From Chryseobacterium limigenitum (lineage in GTDB: Bacteria; Bacteroidota; Bacteroidia; Flavobacteriales; Weeksellaceae), in NCBI RefSeq assembly GCF_900114875.1, contig NZ_FPKW01000001.1, positions 372,001-436,000 on the forward strand: DNA of 64,000 bases, written 5' to 3'. A program made the translations under genes and the position numbers. The notes under the pieces are model-generated. The model had not been told where the DNA came from. It ran no database searches and saw nothing but the letters and a program-made list of their open reading frames with translations. Positions 8,686 through 16,726 of this stretch are shown here, in pieces. Every line of letters begins with the position of its first letter. Position 1 is the stretch's first letter.

Positions 8686-9081
8686 ATGAATTACCACACT
8701 AGAAAATGGGTAAAACCGGAAGATCTTAATCCTAATCATTCACTTTTTGGAGGAAGATTATTGCAATGGATCGATGAAGAAGCTGCACTTTATGCCATTA
8801 TTCAATTAGAAAACACAAAAGTCGTTACCAAATTTATATCCGAGATCAATTTCGTAAGCTCTGCAAAACAGGGAGATATCATAGAAATAGGAATTGAAGT
8901 TTCAGCGTTTGGCTCAAGTTCCATCACGTTGAAATGTGATGTGAGAAACAAAATGACTCACCAGACGATCATTACGGTAGATAAAATCGTTATGGTAAAT
9001 CTTGGAGAAGACGGAAACCCTTTACCACACGGTAAAACACAGGTTGAGTTTGTGAAAGACAGATTAAGCAGTCAATTATGA
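8686..9081 (+). CDS. Acyl-CoA thioesterase, hotdog fold (YciA-like)
   Basis: A 131-residue single-hotdog protein. The segment NHSLFGGRLLQWIDEEAALYA is the N-terminal strand-helix region carrying the acidic catalytic residue of YciA/acyl-CoA hydrolase-type thioesterases. It is followed by FVSSAKQGDIIEIGIEV and the strand FGSSSITLKCDV. Family members hydrolyse acyl-CoA in the cytosol. The stop codon overlaps the start of the next gene (ATGA), indicating translational coupling with the CxxC/AraC regulator. That is an odd pairing for a thioesterase. Confidence 0.88.
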   Translation: MNYHTRKWVKPEDLNPNHSLFGGRLLQWIDEEAALYAIIQLENTKVVTKFISEINFVSSAKQGDIIEIGIEVSAFGSSSITLKCDVRNKMTHQTIITVDKIVMVNLGEDGNPLPHGKTQVEFVKDRLSSQL

Positions 9082-9638
9082 AAATTTTCATAAAAAATAT
9101 GGTTTGTGGCAGGTGCATTTCTGCCGTTGAGAATATTTTTAATGAGTTTAATATAAAGATTACATCAATTAATCTTGGCGAGGTAGAATCCGAATCTGAA
9201 GTTTCAAGCAACACGCTAGAATTGCTTGAAAAACGGCTAGAGGAAACCGGTTTTGAGAGAATAAAAGATTCCGCGCATCAGCTTATCGATAAAATAAAAA
9301 CGCTGATCATCGAAAAGATTAGCGAACTTGATATTGATGAAAATTTCCTTTTGTCTGAATTTTTAAGTTCAAAACTTAGTAAAGATTACAGTTCGCTTTC
9401 AAAAGCTTTTTCTCAAAACGAAAATATTACGCTGGAACAGTTTTTCATCCTTCAAAAAATTGAAAAAGTAAAGGAATTGCTTCTATATAATGAATTTAAT
9501 TTAACAGAAATCTCCGGAAAGTTAGGTTATAAAAGTGTCCAACATTTATCTTCCCAATTCCGGAACAGTACAGGCTTCACTCCTACCGAATTCAAAAAAT
9601 TGAAAATTCATAACAGAAAGCCGCTGGATCTTGTCTGA
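9078..9638 (+). CDS. AraC-type HTH regulator with N-terminal HMA-like metal-binding domain
   Basis: A 186-residue protein. The N-terminal 70 residues resemble a heavy-metal-associated ferredoxin-like fold, with a CGRC metal site at residues 10-13 (KNMVCGRCISAVENIF). Residues about 120-180 form an AraC-type HTH (EKVKELLLYNEFNLTEISGK, then KLGYKSVQHLSSQFRNSTGF and TPTEFKKLK). It overlaps the thioesterase by 4 bp and precedes a copper-type P-ATPase by 206 bp. The simplest reading is a copper-sensing regulator of that ATPase, with the CxxC as ligand. This role is inferred from fusion and position; AraC proteins with other inputs exist. Confidence 0.8.
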   Translation: MKIFIKNMVCGRCISAVENIFNEFNIKITSINLGEVESESEVSSNTLELLEKRLEETGFERIKDSAHQLIDKIKTLIIEKISELDIDENFLLSEFLSSKLSKDYSSLSKAFSQNENITLEQFFILQKIEKVKELLLYNEFNLTEISGKLGYKSVQHLSSQFRNSTGFTPTEFKKLKIHNRKPLDLV

Positions 9639-9760
9639 GAGTTTGAGCGTATGAGAATATTAGAGTTTTTACCCTAAACCAATTCATCACTCTCCAACCC
9701 CTTTATACACTCTTACTCTAAAACTCTAATACCCTCCAACACTCCTACTCAAAAACTCTC
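9637..9760. repeat. Imperfect inverted repeat, family A
   Basis: The left arm 9637-9670 is built from GAGAGTTTGAG and ATTAGAGTTTTT. The right arm 9720-9759 reads AAAACTCTAATACCCTCC and ends CAAAAACTCTC, so its reverse complement matches the left arm with gaps. It fills the gap between the regulator and copA. A region with similar wording occurs at 30636-30690. Confidence 0.6.
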
Positions 9761-9782
9761 TAACCTAATTTTATAAACATTA

Positions 9783-9842
9783 TCCTTAAATTTATAACAA
9801 GCTTCCACTTTCATTTTGGAAATTTGTAGTATAAATTTAGGA
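9783..9842. promoter_or_regulatory. Inverted-repeat candidate operator upstream of copA
   Basis: TCCTTAAATTTATAAC (9783-9798) and GTATAAATTTAGGA (9829-9842) are near-exact inverted copies separated by 30 bp, ending 2 bp before the copA ATG. The right copy also contains a -7-like TAAATTTA. This is a plausible binding site for the neighbouring CxxC/AraC-type regulator. Confidence 0.45.
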
Positions 9843-9844
9843 TC

Positions 9845-12691
9845 ATGCAACAACAATATAAAATACTCGGAATGACGTGTTCCGGTTGCCAGAAAAAAAT
9901 ATCAGAAAAGCTTAACAGCCTTGAAGATATTAAAGCTGACATCAATCTGGAAAACAGCACGGCAACCATCATTTCCGATAAAGAAATAGAACTTTCTACT
10001 TTAAATAAAGCGTTAGAAGAAATTGGAAACTATCAATTAGAAGATCCAAACGGCCCTGATAAAGCTTTTATAAAACCTCAGGATCGAGTTTCTCCATCTT
10101 CCGTATATTATTGTCCTATGGAATGTGAAGGTGATAAAGTATATTTCAAACAAGGACAAAGATGCCCGGATTGCAATATGTACCTCGTTCCCATCGAGGA
10201 AAAATTAGCAAAAGACCCAAATCATAAACCAACCTATTCTTCCATCAACTTACCTGAAAATTTCAAAGATAATATTGGAAAATACTATTGCCCAATGTTC
10301 TGCGAAAGTGATAAAATCTATGATGAAAAGGGCGACTGTCCTGTTTGTCACATGCATTTGGAGGAGATTACCGAAGATTTAGTTAAAAATTCAACCTCGC
10401 ATACACATTCTCATTCCCACAATCACAGCCATCATCATGAAGCTCCGAAAGTTACAGATGAAATGGCGGGGAAATATTTCTGTCCAATGTATTGTGAGGG
10501 CGACAAAGTTTATGATAGCAACGTCGGCTGTCCTGTTTGTGGAATGGATTTAGTAAAATATCCAGAGAAAAAAGTAGCAAAGTACACTTGTCCAATGCAT
10601 CCTGAAATTATCCGTGATGAACCTGGCGATTGCCCAATCTGCGGAATGGATCTGGTAAGAATGCCTGATAAGGAAGGCGAAGAAGAAGATGAAACTTACA
10701 ATATTTTAAAACGCAAATTCATTATTTCTCTGGCTTTTACCATTCCTGTTTTTATACTTTCGATGGGTGGAATGTTTATTAATTTCCCATTTTCTCATCA
10801 AATTCAAGGAATTATTGAGTTGATTTTAACGCTTCCCGTTCTGTTTTATTCAGGTTGGTTTTTAATGAAAAGAGGTTGGATTTCATTTAAAACATGGAAC
10901 TTGAATATGTTCAGCTTAATTGTTTTAGGTGTTGCTGCAGCATTTATTTTTAGCATTGTAGCTTTACTATTTCCTGATATTATGCCTCATGAAATCAGAG
11001 GTCACAATCATGAAATTCCGTTGTATTTTGAGGCGGTAACAGTGATTTTAACGCTTGTTATTTTAGGACAGTTAATGGAAGCTGCCGCTCACAAAAAAAC
11101 AGGAAATGCCATCCGTGAATTAATGAACCTTTCCCCTGACGAAGCCAATTTGATGGTCAATGGTGAAGATAAAAAAGTATTACTTTCTCAGGTTAAAATA
11201 GGAGATCTTTTAAAAGTAAAACCGGGCGAAAAAATTCCTGTTGACGGAAAAATAACAGAAGGAAATTCTATTGTAGACGAAAGTATGATCACGGGAGAGC
11301 CTATTCCTGTTGAAAAAACTGTGAACGACAGGGTTTCTTCAGGAACGATTAACGGAAATCAGGTTTTCATTATGAAAGCTGAAAAAGTGGGCGATGAAAC
11401 GTTGCTTTCTCAGATCATTAAAATGGTTAATGATGCCAGCCGAAGCAAAGCGCCAATCCAAAAATTGACGGATAAAGTTGCTAAAGTATTTGTTCCTGCT
11501 GTTATTTTGATTGCCGTTCTTACTTTTATTTTATGGCAGTTTTTCGGTCCGGAAGGTCAAAAAACGTTATTTGCTTTTGTGAATGCGGTAGCTGTTTTAA
11601 TCGTGGCTTGTCCATGTGCTTTAGGCCTTGCAACACCAATGTCTTTAATGGTTGGAATTGGAAAAGGTGCTAAAAATGGTATCTTAATTAAAAACGCAGA
11701 AGCACTGGAACAAATGAATAAAGTAAACGTTTTAATCACCGATAAAACAGGCACTTTAACAGAAGGAAAACCTTCTGTAGAACATATTGAAACAGCAAAC
11801 AATGAAGATAATGATCAAATCTTAAAATTGGCTTTTTCATTGAATCAAAATTCAGAACATCCGCTTTCCAATGCTGTGATTAAAAAGGCAAAAGAACAAA
11901 ATATTAAGGCTGAAAAAGTAGATCATTTTGAAAATATTTCAGGGAAAGGCGTAAAAGGAAGCATTAATGGAAAAACGATTTATCTCGGAAATGAAACGTT
12001 ATTGACTTCCAATAAAATTACGATTCCTGAAAATCTTAGAAAAAAAGCAATTGAAGTTCAGTCAAAAGCACATACGATTTCTTTTGTTGCTGAAGAAAAT
12101 TCAGTGTTAGGATTCATTAGTTTTACAGATAAAATTAAAGAAAGTTCTAAAAAAGCCGTTCAGCAATTGATCAGTGAAGGGATTGATGTTATGATGATGA
12201 CGGGCGATAACGAACATACCGCAAAAGCAGTTGCTGATGAATTGGGAATTAAACATTTTAAAGCCAACTGTCTTCCTGAAGATAAATTAAATGAAGTGAA
12301 AAAACTTCAAAAAGAAGGCAAAATCGTAGCTATGACCGGCGATGGGATCAACGACTCCCCTGCTTTAGCACAAGCCAATATCGGAATTGCTATGGGAACC
12401 GGAACTGATGTTGCGATTGAAAGTTCTGAAATTACCTTACTAAAAGGAGATCTTCTTGGCGTTGCTCAAGCAAAATTATTAAGCGAAAAATTGTTGAAAA
12501 ATATTAAGGAAAATCTGTTTTTTGCTTTTATTTATAATGTATTGGGAGTTCCGATTGCGGCAGGATTATTGTATCCGTTTTTCGGAATTCTATTATCACC
12601 GATGATCGCAGCGGCGGCGATGAGTTTCAGTTCATTATCTGTGATTTTAAATTCATTACGCCTGAATTCGGTTGATTTGGAGATTAAATAA
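9845..12691 (+). CDS. copA: Copper-translocating P1B-type ATPase with extended metal-binding N-terminus
   Basis: A 948-residue inner-membrane ATPase exporting Cu(I). An HMA domain comes first (GMTCSGC, residues 9-15). Four short zinc-ribbon-like heavy-metal-binding modules follow at about 88-118, 147-175, 210-238 and 247-274 (CPM...CPxCxM). A histidine-rich linker lies between the second and third (residues 186-198). The ATPase core has the ion-transfer motif CPC at 589-591, the phosphorylation motif DKTGT at 633-637, TGE in [10 protein letters not shown] and the hinge GDGINDSPA. Typical CopA proteins are about 740-830 residues; the surplus here is the repeated modules. It is probably controlled by the HMA/AraC-type regulator upstream. 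Confidence 0.95.
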   Translation: MQQQYKILGMTCSGCQKKISEKLNSLEDIKADINLENSTATIISDKEIELSTLNKALEEIGNYQLEDPNGPDKAFIKPQDRVSPSSVYYCPMECEGDKVYFKQGQRCPDCNMYLVPIEEKLAKDPNHKPTYSSINLPENFKDNIGKYYCPMFCESDKIYDEKGDCPVCHMHLEEITEDLVKNSTSHTHSHSHNHSHHHEAPKVTDEMAGKYFCPMYCEGDKVYDSNVGCPVCGMDLVKYPEKKVAKYTCPMHPEIIRDEPGDCPICGMDLVRMPDKEGEEEDETYNILKRKFIISLAFTIPVFILSMGGMFINFPFSHQIQGIIELILTLPVLFYSGWFLMKRGWISFKTWNLNMFSLIVLGVAAAFIFSIVALLFPDIMPHEIRGHNHEIPLYFEAVTVILTLVILGQLMEAAAHKKTGNAIRELMNLSPDEANLMVNGEDKKVLLSQVKIGDLLKVKPGEKIPVDGKITEGNSIVDESMITGEPIPVEKTVNDRVSSGTINGNQVFIMKAEKVGDETLLSQIIKMVNDASRSKAPIQKLTDKVAKVFVPAVILIAVLTFILWQFFGPEGQKTLFAFVNAVAVLIVACPCALGLATPMSLMVGIGKGAKNGILIKNAEALEQMNKVNVLITDKTGTLTEGKPSVEHIETANNEDNDQILKLAFSLNQNSEHPLSNAVIKKAKEQNIKAEKVDHFENISGKGVKGSINGKTIYLGNETLLTSNKITIPENLRKKAIEVQSKAHTISFVAEENSVLGFISFTDKIKESSKKAVQQLISEGIDVMMMTGDNEHTAKAVADELGIKHFKANCLPEDKLNEVKKLQKEGKIVAMTGDGINDSPALAQANIGIAMGTGTDVAIESSEITLLKGDLLGVAQAKLLSEKLLKNIKENLFFAFIYNVLGVPIAAGLLYPFFGILLSPMIAAAAMSFSSLSVILNSLRLNSVDLEIK

Positions 12692-12696
12692 ATTTT

Positions 12697-12773
12697 TTCT
12701 CTCGCTGATTTGGCTGATGATTGTGTCTTAATTTTTAAACATAATAAAAAGATCTGCGTAATCTGCGAGAGAA
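12697..12773. repeat. Imperfect inverted repeat, family B
   Basis: TTCTCTCGCTGATTTGGCTGAT at the left and ATCTGCGTAATCTGCGAGAGAA at the right are inverted copies with a few mismatches and an AT-rich centre. It lies directly after the copA stop and could act as a weak terminator. Confidence 0.6.
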
Positions 12774-12794
12774 GAACAATCACCTTATTAAAAT

Positions 12795-13523
12795 ATGGAA
12801 AAAGAAAATCTTTATATCGGTTGTTCAGGCTTTTACAATACTGATTGGAAAGGATATTTATATCCTGAAGACGCCAAAAATAAAGACTTTCTTACGCTAT
12901 ATTCTCAAACCTTTAATTCAGTTGAGATCAATTCTACTTTCTACAGAAAACCAACTGCGAAAACACTTATCAAATGGTTTGATGAAACACCCGAAGACTT
13001 TAAATTTTTCATTAAAATTCCAAAAGTGATTTCACATGAAAAGCGATTGAAAGATTGTAAAGAAGAAATTTCAGAATTCTGCAATCACATTCAAACCAAT
13101 TTAAAGGAAAAACTCTCAGGATTTCTGTATCAGTTTCCATCCTCTTTTAAAAATACTCAGGAAAATATTGATCTAATTTTAAATACTATTGATTTCAACT
13201 TTTTAAATGTCATTGAATTCCGTCATGAGTCTTGGTGGACAAAGGAAATTTTTGAGGTATTAAAAGAAAAAGACATCGTTTTTTCAGGAGTAAGCTTTCC
13301 GGGAAATCTGCCGGAAGATTTTATTATTAATCATTCTGAGATTTTATACTACAGACTTCACGGAAAACCTATCCTTTATAAGTCCGAATATTCAGAAGAA
13401 TTTCTTAATAATTTAGCGGATAAAATTAGAAAATCGCAACATAAAATATTTATATTTTTCAATAACACTTGGGGAACTGCTGCAATTCATAATTCGTTGT
13501 ATTTGAAGAAAATTCTGGGATAA
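12795..13523 (+). CDS. DUF72 domain-containing protein (YecE-like)
   Basis: A 242-residue cytosolic protein with the DUF72 hallmarks: IGCSGFYNTDWKGYLYP at the start, FNSVEINSTFYRKP, FKFFIKIPKVISHEKRL, IEFRHESWW and YYRLHGKP near the C-terminus. The fold is a TIM barrel related to endonuclease IV, but the biochemical function of the family is not established. Length is normal. It stands alone between a repeat and a deacetylase gene. Confidence 0.92.
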   Translation: MEKENLYIGCSGFYNTDWKGYLYPEDAKNKDFLTLYSQTFNSVEINSTFYRKPTAKTLIKWFDETPEDFKFFIKIPKVISHEKRLKDCKEEISEFCNHIQTNLKEKLSGFLYQFPSSFKNTQENIDLILNTIDFNFLNVIEFRHESWWTKEIFEVLKEKDIVFSGVSFPGNLPEDFIINHSEILYYRLHGKPILYKSEYSEEFLNNLADKIRKSQHKIFIFFNNTWGTAAIHNSLYLKKILG

Positions 13524-13653
13524 AAATCAGTCAAAAAAAATAAATTAAAAAATCCTTAAAAAGTGAAATTTTAAGCAAATGTGGCATGTAATTTGTTGAC
13601 ATTATTTCGAAAAATTTAACAATTTTTAACAACTTTAACTTCCATTTACTTTT

Positions 13654-14520
13654 ATGAAAAAAAACTTTGCGGAAAAGTCTAAAAACGGGACTTTTCTTGG
13701 GATGCTTGCATTGATGAGTGCAACTTCGTTTTTATTTAACAGCTGTGATCAGCAAAATGACAAGAAAAAATCTGAAAAAACGATTTCCAACGTCCATCCC
13801 GTCGCAAAGATAGTCCCCAAAATTGATGATGAAGAAGTGCCGTCAGACAAAAGGGTTATTTACCTTACTTTCGATGATGGGCCCAATCAGGGAACCGAAA
13901 ATCTTCTGAGAATTTTAAATAAAAGAAACGTTTGCGCCACCGCTTTCCTCGTTGGGCAACACGCTTATGGAAGTAAAAAACAAAAGGATGGTCTTGAATT
14001 ATTAAGAAAAAATCCTTTGGTTGAATTAGCCAATCACAGCTACACCCATGCCCACAATAAATATACAGATTTTTATAGAAATCCGGAGGCTGTTGTCCGT
14101 GATTTTGATATTGCAAAAGACAGCTTAAGATTAACGGATAAAATTGCAAGAACTCCAGGAAGAAATATCTGGAGACTGAACAATATTACCGCTACAGATC
14201 TAAAAAGCTCTGCTCTTGCAGCGAACAGTCTGCAAAAAGCAGGCTACAAGGTCATCGGTTGGGATTTGGAATGGAAACCAACCAATAAAATGTCTTTAAA
14301 AGGAAACCATCAGGCAATGCTGAAAAAAGTTGACAGTATTTTCTTTAATGATCTGGAAAAGACATCAAGACATTTGGTTTTTCTGACGCATGATCAGTAT
14401 TTAACTGATGCAGATTCTATTGATGAGCTTGATCTTTTCATTGAAAAACTCCAGAAAACCAACAGATTTGTTTTCAGGAAAATATCTGCTTATCCGAAGA
14501 TTAATGAGATTTTGAATTAA
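13654..14520 (+). CDS. Polysaccharide deacetylase family lipoprotein
   Basis: A 288-residue protein with a lipoprotein-type leader ending FLFNSC (C31), so probably anchored in the outer or inner membrane facing the periplasm. The NodB domain shows motif 1 TFDDGP (residues 72-77, D74/D75) and motif 2 NHSYTH (metal ligands H128 and H132). Motif 3 appears as ARTPGRNIWR and the C-terminal LTHD matches motif 5. Such enzymes remove N- or O-acetyl groups from chitooligomers, peptidoglycan or xylan; the substrate cannot be told from sequence. No glycan genes adjoin it. Confidence 0.9.
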   Translation: MKKNFAEKSKNGTFLGMLALMSATSFLFNSCDQQNDKKKSEKTISNVHPVAKIVPKIDDEEVPSDKRVIYLTFDDGPNQGTENLLRILNKRNVCATAFLVGQHAYGSKKQKDGLELLRKNPLVELANHSYTHAHNKYTDFYRNPEAVVRDFDIAKDSLRLTDKIARTPGRNIWRLNNITATDLKSSALAANSLQKAGYKVIGWDLEWKPTNKMSLKGNHQAMLKKVDSIFFNDLEKTSRHLVFLTHDQYLTDADSIDELDLFIEKLQKTNRFVFRKISAYPKINEILN

Positions 14521-14534
14521 TTTTTAGTTTAAAT

Positions 14535-14620
14535 TAAAAATGCTTCGACTTCGCTCAGCATGACAACGCTAATACTAAAATGTATAGCAATGTTATTCAA
14601 GGTAAAGTCGAAATGTTTTT
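14535..14620. repeat. Intergenic inverted repeat, family C
   Basis: AAAAATGCTTCGACTT on the left pairs imperfectly with AAAGTCGAAATGTTTTTTA on the right. The left arm continues CGCTCAGCATGACA, a wording shared with the element at 51222-51305 (TCAGAATGACA). It could serve as terminator of the deacetylase gene. Confidence 0.55.
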
Positions 14621-14712
14621 TATTGTAAATCCTAACAATCTGCAACTAATAACCATCAACTAAATTCACATTTCACTAGTTTTTTGCTTTTAAAATTCAG
14701 AAATTTGCAATT

Positions 14713-15372
14713 ATGAGCATTACAGAAAACTATCAAACTATAAAAAATCAACTTCCTTCAACTGTGCAGTTGGTTGCAGTTTCCAAAACACATCCTGTTT
14801 CAGTGATTCAGGAGGTTTATGACCTTGGACAAAGAGTTTTTGGAGAGAATAAAGTTCAGGAATTATTGGAGAAATACCCCTTGCTTCCAAAAGATATCCA
14901 ATGGCATCTGATCGGGCATTTACAGACGAATAAAGTAAAATATATTGCTGAGTTTGTTGATACCATTCAAAGTGTTGATTCTGAGAAATTATTATTGGAA
15001 ATCAACAAAGAAGCAGGAAAGCATGGCCGCAAGATCAAAGTTCTTCTACAGGTAAAAATAGCGGCAGAAGATACGAAATTCGGACTTGAAATTACTGAAG
15101 CTGAAGATTTATTCAAAAAATATATCAATGGAGATTTCCCAAATATCGAAATCACAGGTTTAATGGGAATGGCAACGTTTACAGACAACCTGGATCAGGT
15201 GAAAAAGGAATTTTTATTACTGAATAAAGTTTTTAACGAATTAAATCAACTAAAAAAACTGGAAACATTATCAATGGGAATGAGTGATGATTTCCCGATT
15301 GCCATTGAATGCGGTGCTAATTCTGTAAGGGTTGGATCGGCAATTTTCGGAAGAAGAGATTATTCAAAATAG
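14713..15372 (+). CDS. YggS/PROSC-type pyridoxal-phosphate homeostasis protein
   Basis: A 219-residue single-domain TIM-barrel protein of the fold type III PLP family. The PLP-binding lysine is K25 in LVAVSKTHP, followed by VFGENKVQEL and WHLIGHLQTNK. The C-terminus has SMGMSDDFPIAIECG and SVRVGSAIFG. Members bind PLP without known catalytic turnover and keep B6 vitamers balanced. The ATG lies about 6 nt after a -7-like element (GAAATTTG at 14700-14707), so the transcript may have little or no leader. Confidence 0.94.
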   Translation: MSITENYQTIKNQLPSTVQLVAVSKTHPVSVIQEVYDLGQRVFGENKVQELLEKYPLLPKDIQWHLIGHLQTNKVKYIAEFVDTIQSVDSEKLLLEINKEAGKHGRKIKVLLQVKIAAEDTKFGLEITEAEDLFKKYINGDFPNIEITGLMGMATFTDNLDQVKKEFLLLNKVFNELNQLKKLETLSMGMSDDFPIAIECGANSVRVGSAIFGRRDYSK

Positions 15373-15389
15373 AAGATTTAGGTATAGTT

Positions 15390-15423
15390 TTTGCTAATAA
15401 TTCAATCAAAAAAATTAAATTTG
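15390..15423 (+). promoter_or_regulatory. Promoter of the response regulator, apparently leaderless
   Basis: TTTG at 15390-15393 and a perfect -7 TAAATTTG at 15416-15423, with a 22-bp spacer. The ATG begins at 15429, 6 nt after the -7 element, where transcription itself should start. No ribosome-binding site can therefore lie on the transcript. Confidence 0.6.
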
Positions 15424-15428
15424 CAACT

Positions 15429-16613
15429 ATGCAAAAAATCCTTATTGTAGAAGACGAAAAAGCAATCTCCGGAGTACTTCACAGTATTCTTTCGGATGAA
15501 CTTACCAATTATGAATTTGTAATCGCCGAAGATGGTTTAGAAGGCTATAAGCAAGTAGAAAAAGAAGATTTCGCGCTGGTGATCTCCGACATTAAAATGC
15601 CAAAACTCTCAGGTACAGAACTTTTAAAGCAAAGTCTGGCTTTGAAACCTGAAACTACTTTTATCATGATCTCAGGACACGCAGACATTGATTCTGCGGT
15701 TTCTTGTTTAAGGGATGGTGCATACGACTTCATTTCTAAACCCATTGACATCAACCGTTTGATTACAAGCGTAAAAAATGCCTTGGTTAAAGAAACTTTG
15801 AAGAAAGAAAATAAAAATCTTCAAACTGAAAATAAAACTTTAAAGAAAAAAGTTAACAAAAAGTACCAAATGATCGGTCAGTCTGCCGGATTACAGAAGA
15901 TCCAGGATATGATTGAAAAGGTGGCTGTATCTGATGCGAGAGTATTGATTACAGGTCCCAACGGTGCCGGAAAAGAATTAGTAGCTCACGCTATTCACAA
16001 TCAAAGTGAAAGAGCAAGAGGTCCAATGATTGAAGTTAACTGTGCTGCAATTCCTTCAGAATTAATTGAATCTGAACTTTTCGGACACGTAAAAGGTTCG
16101 TTTACAGGTGCTATTAAAGATAAGCAGGGAAAATTTGAGCAAGCTACTGGCGGTACGATTTTCTTGGATGAGATCGGAGACATGAGTTTAATCGCTCAGG
16201 CTAAAGTTTTAAGAGCTTTACAGGAAAGTAAAGTTTCTCCTGTCGGAAGCGACAAGGAAATAAAAGTTGATGTAAGAGTTCTTGCAGCAACGAATAAAAA
16301 TATGCAGAAGGAAATTGAAGAAGGGAAATTCAGAGAAGATCTTTACCACAGGCTTTCTGTGATCGAGATCTATGTTCCGCCATTGGATGAGAGAAAAGAG
16401 GATATCAAATTATTGGTAGATCATTTTTCGGCTATGATCTCTGAAGAACACGGTACTGCTTTGAAAAAATTTGATGATAAAGCTATTGAAGCATTAAAAG
16501 CCCTTTCGTGGACTGGAAATATCAGAGAATTGAGAAATGTTGTGGAAAGATTAATTATTCTTGGTGGAGCTACTGTTTCCGAAGAGGATGTTGCAAGTTT
16601 TGTAAGGAAATAA
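15429..16613 (+). CDS. Sigma-54-type response regulator lacking a DNA-binding domain
   Basis: A 394-residue NtrC-like protein. The receiver domain is residues 1-115 with phosphoacceptor D54 (VISDIKMP), followed by a helical linker. The AAA+ sigma-54 interaction domain runs from about 147 to 375, with Walker A GPNGAGKE (176-183), sigma-54 contact loop GSFTGA (223-228, usually GAFTGA) and Walker B LDEIG. The chain stops at VSEEDVASFVRK, just after the C-terminal AAA+ subdomain, and no Fis-type HTH follows. It would have to activate from solution or dock on another protein. No histidine kinase is adjacent. A terminator follows the stop codon. Confidence 0.92.
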   Translation: MQKILIVEDEKAISGVLHSILSDELTNYEFVIAEDGLEGYKQVEKEDFALVISDIKMPKLSGTELLKQSLALKPETTFIMISGHADIDSAVSCLRDGAYDFISKPIDINRLITSVKNALVKETLKKENKNLQTENKTLKKKVNKKYQMIGQSAGLQKIQDMIEKVAVSDARVLITGPNGAGKELVAHAIHNQSERARGPMIEVNCAAIPSELIESELFGHVKGSFTGAIKDKQGKFEQATGGTIFLDEIGDMSLIAQAKVLRALQESKVSPVGSDKEIKVDVRVLAATNKNMQKEIEEGKFREDLYHRLSVIEIYVPPLDERKEDIKLLVDHFSAMISEEHGTALKKFDDKAIEALKALSWTGNIRELRNVVERLIILGGATVSEEDVASFVRK

Positions 16614-16640
16614 TTTAATTATTATTTTAAATATATTAAA

Positions 16641-16674
16641 AATTGCAGTATCGTTTGTTACTGCAATTTTTTTT
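16641..16674 (+). terminator. Intrinsic terminator of the response regulator gene
   Basis: AATTGCAGTA/TACTGCAATT 10-bp stem, 8-nt loop and an eight-T run, starting 27 bp after the stop. Confidence 0.9.
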
Positions 16675-16726
16675 GTTTCGAACCACAAGACAAATTTGAT
16701 TAAAACTATATGAATTATAAACTATT

